The notes beneath the pieces are model-generated. The model was not told where the DNA came from. It saw nothing but the letters and a program-made list of their open reading frames with translations, and ran no database searches. A stretch of DNA of 64,000 nt from Liquidambar formosana. Taxonomy: Eukaryota; Streptophyta; Magnoliopsida; Saxifragales; Altingiaceae. Location: positions 39,088,790 to 39,152,789 of the forward strand of contig CM077826.1 of the NCBI GenBank assembly GCA_039720395.1, written 5' to 3'. The position numbers were made by a program, and so were the translations under genes. Of this stretch, positions 57,063-64,000 are shown piece after piece (positions within the stretch are counted from its first letter, which is position 1; every line of letters begins with the position of its first letter).

Positions 57063-59081
57063 GTGTTAACCAATCTTTCTTTCTATCTCGAATTTTTTTA
57101 TCTTTGGTGCCAGTGGAGCAAAGGTACATGTTTCTCAGCAACATACCGTATACTGCATTTGTTCCCAGCAAAAAGCTCAGAGAGTCAGAGAATGATTTTA
57201 TTAGGCGTATAGAGTATGAAAATCAATTCTTATTTCACAAATAAATAAAGGACTTTATTGAAAAGAAGGGAAGATACAAAAAGTATCCACACAAGGTGGC
57301 AGAAATATTACTGTTGGAAGAATCACTAACCATGCAATGGAAACGGGGCTTAAATCATAAGCTTCCATGCCATTAGAAGTTTTTCTTGATAGATTTGTTA
57401 ACTATATACGGGCTATAGAGTATGCCATTAGAAGTATCCACACAAACATGAATCTATTCAAAAGAATATAGAAAGCAAAATTATATGATCGATTGTGCGT
57501 GACCAAATGATAAGGTTGATGAAATTGATAAAATGGCATCATTGATCTATGGAATTAAAAGCTTGTCTTGCTTGCCTAAAATCTAGGATCTTTTAATTGA
57601 CAAGACGTCTTTAAGGTACACTTTAGGAATTGTTTAAGGTATAAAGCTCATGACAAGATAGTTTGTCTGTGTTGGTCAATTGGATGCGGCAAACTTTTAT
57701 TAAATTGGATTAGGTTTTTGCTTTGTATCGGAACAAATGCAATCCAACGAATGATAAAAATATTATTATATACTCAATGGTGAAATGCTCGAATGTGGTC
57801 CAAAAAAAGGGAACTATATCATATATATATTGAGAATTCTTTATTCTTACTTTTAGACACTTTACGTAATGCATTCAAATGCTAATGTATGCATACACAC
57901 TGAGTTTTCTTTTCTTGAATCCAAAGCGTCAAGATTTTCTTGAAAGCGATCCACAAACAAGGAAAATCTCAAAGTTATTAAAGGATATCCGTTGCCGACA
58001 CAAGCAAAAATGCAACACAATGCAAAGGCACCACGGCTAGAGAGTCGAGACACGGATTAAAGTTTCACAATACCAAATCTTAAAGTCCAACTTGAATTAT
58101 TTCAAGGAGGGAATGTCGTCCAGATCACATTATGAGGAATAGGCGCTCATTAAAATAAAATAAAAAATGACTTGAGGGGAATAGGCGAAAGATCATGGTT
58201 CCTTCAAAGCAACTCATGATAACTCCCTTGCTAATTGTACAAAGGAAATCCTAAAAAATTAAAAATGTTATTCCCAAGCAACTATAGTTGGCATTTGCTT
58301 CACAACCCAGTCTTGCAACTGCTGATTTTAATCAAACAAAAAACCCCAACCACCATACTATAAATATATATACATAGACCCACAGAGAAATCCCGGATTG
58401 GAATTCTTGTCGTTGCATTGGAATCCAAGTGAATTAAAAATTTAAGTGATCCTAATCCAACGGCTTGGAATGGAAGCCCAGATGGAATTCCCATCCGAGA
58501 TCCCAGACTAGATGTTGACTGCATACACACATACACCTGTGTACTACTTTAAATTGTAACCCAACTTTAAATAAATAAATAATAAAAGGCAATACTCAAA
58601 ATAAAGATATTCAAATTCTTTACAATTTTTGGTGTCCAATTTAAAATACCGTACCCTAAGTTGCACAAGCATTGCCAAGAGGATTCAAACAAAGTATAAG
58701 ATTACTTTGAGACAGCTACAAAAACATTGGTGGAATAAAATTTTTGACAATTAATAACGAAATGGTAAAATAGCCCAGTTAACCACGAATATCAATACGA
58801 TAAGTAAGATGATAAAACAATTGACTAATCACAAGGCGAAAGATGAAACAAAAAAAAGAAAAGACGTAAGAAAAACAAAAACAAAAATGAAAGTTTGAAT
58901 AAATCAAGAATAAAAAGGAAAACAAAAATACCATAAGGCGCTCCAAAACTTTATCGGATGCGTGTGGACATTGAATACCATCATTGTATAGAAAATTTAC
59001 TCCTTTTGCTAACTGGAGGCAAAAGGGTAGGGGGTTCGGCTAGAAAAACCCAACTAATTAAATGTGATGCTTGCAGTGTAA
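57063..59081. other. Unassigned sequence, no gene recognised
   Basis: Lower repeat density than the array. A 42-codon open stretch (57116-57241) with EQRYMFLSNIPYTAFVPSKK does not match anything recognised. A small inverted pair ATCCCGGATTGGAATTC (58390-58406) and GAATTCCCATCCGAGAT (58485-58501), matching at 14 of 17 bases, could be a short MITE. Otherwise AT-rich. Confidence 0.35.
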
Positions 59082-59845
59082 TGCTGTGTTTCGGTAGGAG
59101 GGATAAAAAAGTAGAAGGAAGGAAGGAGAGAGGAATGAGAAGTCCATCACTAAGGAAAGGAAGCTTTCTTTCCTTTCTCATTGTTTGGTAAGAAGGATGG
59201 CAAGATACTTTCTTTCCTCCTTGTTTGTTTGTTTGGAAAGAAGGGGGATGGAAAGAAAGGAATAAGAGTTAAAAGATGTATTTCACCATATTACCCTCAC
59301 AAAGAAAACATTTCTTTTTGGAGGAAAAAAATTGATAAAATATTTTTCTTTTCTCATCAGCATATTTTATTTTCTTTTATTATTTTTTAGCTGAGTAAAA
59401 GATTTTATTTTTACAAAAAATTTATAACCACAAGAAAAGAATGCAAACCCGACAAAACAAATCTACTCCCAGATACAAAACACTAACCCAAAGATTTTTT
59501 TATTTTTTTTTTTTTGCAAGCGTCAGAGAATAACCTAAAGTCAAGTCACCTTTTTGCTTCTATTTGTAAGAACGAAAGTTGCTAGGAGTCTTATTTTACA
59601 ACCAGTCCAACGGGTATTTTGGTCAGATTATATAAGGGTCTCTATTTCCTTCCACTTTTCAGCATGTTTTTGGGCAGAAACCAATTTAGGTGGACAGGAA
59701 GAAATCCCAATCCTTCAAATTTTCATTTCCCCCTTCTTTTCCCTCTCAACCAAACAAAGGATTTGGCATCCTTCCTTTCCCTTTTCCCTTTTCCCTTTTC
59801 CCTCTTCCCCTTTCCTACCCTCCCCTTTTTCTACCAAACACAGGG
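59082..59845. mobile_element. PIF/Harbinger (Tourist-like) non-autonomous element
   Basis: Left end TGCTGTGTTTCGGTAG (59082-59097) and right end CTACCAAACACAGGG (59831-59845) are inverted repeats matching the common Tourist/Harbinger terminus (GGGTGTGTTTGG). TAA flanks both sides (59079-59081, 59846-59848), the usual target duplication of this superfamily. 764 bp, purine/pyrimidine-rich subterminal regions (GGAAGG at the left, CCTTTCC at the right), no transposase. Confidence 0.7.
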
Positions 59846-59848
59846 TAA

Positions 59849-62110
59849 TGGAAGAAAAGGAGAGAGAACACAAATTAACAATTAGGACATCTATGTAATC
59901 CTAATTCAAAAAGGATTAGGAAAAAAAATGAAAATAAGATTGTGAGGAAGAAATCTAATGTTTTTGCATTAGATAAAAATAGATTAGGACTAGTAAGCTT
60001 ATTTAGATTAGGAAACAAAAGAGAATAGGACTTTTTGAGAAAGCAATCCAACGTTTTTTACAGAAAAATTAACTTGGGTAAGATGGATTTATGGTTTTAA
60101 ATGGGGGTGATATTATCAATCAAAAGTTTTTAGTTTAATAGACCATTTTATATATATAACGGGAATTGAAAAAATTACAGTGATGATCATTATTAATAAT
60201 AGAAAGAGAGTATGAACATAAATGCATGATTTTAGGGTTTGCCGAAGACATGCATGAAAACAATCAGAATAATATAGGCATAATTACTGAACTGAATGGA
60301 GATGAGATTTTATGAAATCATTACGAAAATGTTAAGAGGAAGCTCCAAAAACCATATTCTGATATCTTCTTCACGCTCAAGCAGAAAAATTGAGGAATGA
60401 TGAAGCGATATACACACACACACAGATCGAGAGAGAGAGAGATAGAGGGGTTATCATTTATCAATTGCATCTGTAAACCTGTTTTTAGTTTCCATGGCTA
60501 CAGACGAGGAGAGCTCAACGGGGTGGTACGGACTTGTATCAGAGTACTACAAAAGATCCATTTTTAGGAATTTTAGTTATTGAAATAGTCTTGAAAATTC
60601 AAACATAATGCGACTCAATTTAAAGTTATTGTTGAACTAATTGTACACAAAAGGGAAAAATTTGTACTGAGAAGGAGAGGGATCGGAGAAGGCAAAAGGG
60701 TAAAAAGACATATATGCCATTTTGGAGTTTTATCCACATTTCTCATTCATACATGTATCTATGCGATTCTTTATACACTTAAACATAAAATAATCCATTT
60801 TTGAAGTAAGAATTGATTTTTGAACTCTTTGCCATTAGACTTTAATTCTTTAAAAAGAATCAATTCAATACATTTCTTATGTATTCAAGAAGATAATTTT
60901 TCTTCTACTATTCTCAAGCAAATCAATTTACTCATTAAAGATGTTAAAGAAATAATGGCTAATAGAGACTACTTTATTTCTGTTTTATCGAATTTATAAC
61001 CGGAAAAAAAAAATGGTGACATCCCGTGTCCCGCGTGTCTTTCTATTTTCAAAACAAGAATTCTACAAAAACCTCTAAGAATGAAAATTTTGTGTTTGAC
61101 CATTAAAGGTGTTGGATATATATCTTCATTGTAAGCTCAATTGTGACATAGTATAATTCACCAAGACCAGGTTTATCCTTTCTCTTTTATCATCTTATTT
61201 ATTTAATTTTTTTTTCTTTTAATAATATTTTGAGTTGATTGCTTTCGTGCAAACAACTCTTTGTACCCATAGGATCTATATTGGATTTGGATAAAATTCC
61301 TAACAAGGTCTTCTCTGCTTTTGATGCTTTTATCTTTGCGTAGGAATGCAGCACTGGCTCTCCTTTGCCTGTGTTTCTTTCAACAAAGTTCTGGGAGAGT
61401 TGGGTGTTTTTCAATGGAATGAGGCCCTATGTTGCCCGCAGATAAGGCTGGTCCTTATCAAGAATGGTTGGGGTTATTATGTTGAAAAGTGGATTCTTGT
61501 GTTCAAGCTCTTTTGAGTTTCTCCTTAGTAATAAATAAATAAAGAAAAGAATAGTCATGTAAAAAAGAAAATACGTGAGAAATGTATTCCCCTCACTATT
61601 AGCTTAGTTCTTGCTGTTAGTAAGCTCCACTTTTTCTAATGAAAAGACAATCCAACTTTCACAGGCTGAGGCAATATATATGTAAAAGTAGGGTCTCCTC
61701 ACTTGAAACCGGGAGAAAAGGTTAGAGAAAAATCAACCCTTATGATAGGAGTAGTATACCTACAAGTCTATGATCACGTAATGCATAATTAGGATCCATC
61801 TCCTATCAAACCTCATCTATTCAAAATCCGTTTCAAGAAACATCCCCATCAACTTCATTCTCTTTGGACTTTATTAGCCATGTTCAGATCATTCGAAACA
61901 GATTTTAAAAAAAAAAAAAAACCGCATTTTTAGAAAATCATAAGAAAATTCCATTTTTCACAGTTTCATTATTCCTAAATAGAAAACAAAAAAAAAAAAT
62001 AGAGAATGCCATTTTGATATTTGTCTACCATACTATTTCGAGTTTTTGTGACTCTGAGAATAGAAACTTAATTTTATAAAAATATGACCAAACAAACCAC
62101 CAGTACAGTC
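59849..62110. other. Unassigned intergenic sequence
   Basis: AT-rich without a convincing gene. A (CA)n/(GA)n microsatellite lies at 60410-60447. A 29-codon frame at 60494-60583 (MATDEESSTGWYGLVSEYYK) has a G after its ATG but no visible continuation. Long A runs occur at 61907-61921. Confidence 0.35.
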
Positions 62111-62162
62111 CTTTTAATATCAAGTGTGCGCACCTTCTTTTAATATCAAGTGTGCGCACCTT
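62111..62162. repeat. Perfect 26-bp tandem duplication
   Basis: The 26-bp unit CTTTTAATATCAAGTGTGCG plus CACCTT occurs twice head to tail without mismatch (62111-62136 and 62137-62162). Confidence 0.95.
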
Positions 62163-64000
62163 CTGCAAAGATACAAAATTACATCAAGTGCATTTTTTAA
62201 ATTCTACTCGCAATTTGTATCTTGGAGAAATCAATTGTTGGATTAGATAAACTTCTAATGTAAGGGATTTATGCTCAGAATTGAGTTCATCCGATACTGA
62301 TTGTTATTCGATCCAAAACTTACATTTTTTTTTTCCCCCAATAACAATTCCTCAGTTTTAGACAATTATAAATGAAGCAACTCTTAATCTCGGATCAATT
62401 TGATTTTTGATATGCATAACCAACATATGAATTAGATTAAATGCAACTATTGGTTTTATAAAATACAAAATACAAATAGAAATTTTAAGGTGCAGTGGAT
62501 GCAATTTAATGCTGCATCCCATGTACTCGATACCAAAGCCATTGAGCAAACCATTAATCCCTTTTCTCCTATTATTCTGGGACTTGCTGGCACAACTTCC
62601 ATAAATGTCATCATAGTAGGAAGCAGTCACATACTCACATTCATGATTGTAACATGGGCAAGTCCCTTCCAAAGTCAAGACCATACATACACATGTGCCC
62701 CCAGCGACTATTCAAGTGGTGGGCCACCTCTAAATTCAAATGTAAGGTTGGTTTGTTGGAAGGCAAAAAAAATGTCCACTCATCATGCAATTAGGATTCT
62801 TAGATCTAAATGATTCAATGTGACCCACCCAATTCATTGCCACTGGGACCATTCAACCGGCCGGCCACCAGAGTCAGGTGAAGGCCGGTGTTGGCCGCTC
62901 ATTGATGGTCTTGTTGGTGACACACATGCACCATGTGTATCACAATCTTCAATTTGCTTATCATGCTAAAGCAGGATTTACACTTTTAGGTTTACCTTAA
63001 AATCATACAAAAACCTGCTTTTTCATATTTTCTTTTCAATAATAACCCCAATCAGATGATAATAATTATTACACAATTACATATATGGTAGAGAAGAGTA
63101 AAATGTAGGCCTTTTTATGCGTAAATCAGAGTCTGAGTCTTGAGTGGGGAGACTTCGTCTTTGGATTTAATGACACATGTCCAAGTGGAGATGGTGGGGC
63201 AAAATTGTCAACTTTATACCAACCAAACTAATCATATTGGCCACTCAAAAATGGGGTTCACTCTATCCATGGATGGCCAGACACTTTGAAAGTGAAAGTT
63301 CAAAAAACATTGCCAAAAAACAGAGAAAATTCAAAACTTATTTTGATGATAACTATAACAGAAAATTGGACTGATGCTGTTGTTTTCATTTTCTTTTCCC
63401 CTAACATCAAGCTAGAGCTTCATTATAAAACATTGTTCAGGTGGCTTAAATCCATCCTACTAATTAAAATCCCTTTTTCACATTCCCCTTACTCAATTAC
63501 TTGAACAATGCTTCTGCCCTAGGCGACAATACATTACTAGGCCATTTTTTCCATTTTTGGTATGCCCAAATCCATAAATTAGGTTCTCTTACTCTGATAT
63601 TTACAACTAATAGGTCAAGTTTGAAACCGCTAATCTTTCATTTTTAAGAAGAGAAGAGATTCTAATGTAGGCCAAGTGACCAAGGATTTCATGGAACTGT
63701 ATATTGAGCCATCAAAAGTCCAAAAGGGGCTAGCAGACATCAAAGAGCTCCAAATAAAATTCCATTTTGCTCTATTTGAAAAGTTTTGTTCAGATGATGG
63801 CTTAAGTTATAGAAATCAGAATCACTCACCATCGATTCTATTTGGATTCTAGGCATTAGCACTATTAGTTCTATATTTGAATTGACTTTGCCAATTTCTC
63901 TGCTCATTTATATATCTTGCAAGAATTACGGGTTAGCATTTATAAAACAAAAAAAAAAAAAGAGCTGTAAGTAGGGTGCTTTTAATTAATAGATTTCGTG
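62163..64000. other. Unassigned sequence with antiparallel ORFs
   Basis: Between 62358 and 62813 two frames of about 107 codons overlap on opposite strands. The minus-strand one reads GTCPCYNHECEYVTASYYDD near its start. Neither is recognised. The block 62620-62930 is less AT-rich than its surroundings and includes CCGGCCGGCC (62858-62867). Nothing is recognised from 62930 to the window end. Confidence 0.3.

Noticed and set aside
56900..57212. Plus-strand ORF of 75 codons at the end of the array
   Set aside because: It starts in the MITE-like module and continues into unrelated sequence; no recognised protein.
57862..58536. Minus-strand ORFs of 63 and 78 codons
   Set aside because: No domain, no conserved motif, and length within chance expectation.
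60494..60583. 29-codon ORF MATDEESSTGWYGLVSEYYK...
   Set aside because: Reasonable codon-like composition but no recognised family, no visible splice donor at its end and no following exon; not supported as a gene.

Overview
This window looks like a transposable-element-dominated, AT-rich stretch of a plant nuclear genome, probably a eudicot; the species cannot be named from the sequence. It contains plant-type hAT, CACTA, RNase H-bearing LINE, SIRE-like copia and gypsy elements. Recurrent 5-bp LTR target-site duplications (TSDs), abundant microsatellites and the absence of any intact host gene fit a repeat-rich, silenced region. No rRNA, tRNA, CRISPR or prokaryotic gene organisation was seen.

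Left part (1-9840): a possible LINE-type 3' end opens the window. It is followed by a 4.2-kb palindrome made of two broken hAT elements in opposite orientation (1281-5526). Next comes a decayed three-exon fragment of an ARM-repeat gene resembling plant ARIA (5820-8487). Its second intron carries a 2.1-kb solo LTR with an exact TGTAT duplication.

Middle (9840-57062): the base layer is an array of about eight complete or partial copies of one AT-rich, non-coding repeat of up to about 2 kb. Its inner module looks like a MITE with GCATCTCCA-type ends. Many later insertions break up this array: a gypsy-like LTR fragment (11425-13254), a 5'-truncated LINE with a 12-bp TSD (14279-18291), an unclassified element (22246-47995) and several solo LTRs. 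The unclassified element carries the deepest nest. There, an outer gypsy solo LTR (23334-47918, TSD ACTAC) contains a second LTR of its own family (23874-45820, TSD GCACT/GCACC). That LTR contains an 18.9-kb SIRE-like copia element (26559-45485, TSD GTATG). The copia element is interrupted by a related reverse-oriented solo LTR (28168-32201), which is itself interrupted by another gypsy solo LTR (29078-31817, TSD TCAAC). A second interruption of the copia element is a 5.1-kb non-autonomous CACTA element (34724-39832, TSD ATA). The TSDs let nearly the whole order of events be read.

The only element with a recognisable full coding layout is the copia: gag, protease, integrase, reverse transcriptase, RNase H and a downstream env-like ORF. 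All of it is broken by stops, frameshifts and insertions, and at least four stops lie at conserved tryptophan positions.

Right part (57063-64000): lower repeat density, a 764-bp Harbinger/Tourist-like element with TAA duplications, a perfect 26-bp tandem duplication and otherwise unassigned sequence.

The most unusual signals are the hAT palindrome, a conserved LTR hairpin with one compensatory base-pair change between copies, family-specific palindromic word arrays in the copia LTRs that recur inside the element, and the deep TSD-supported nest.
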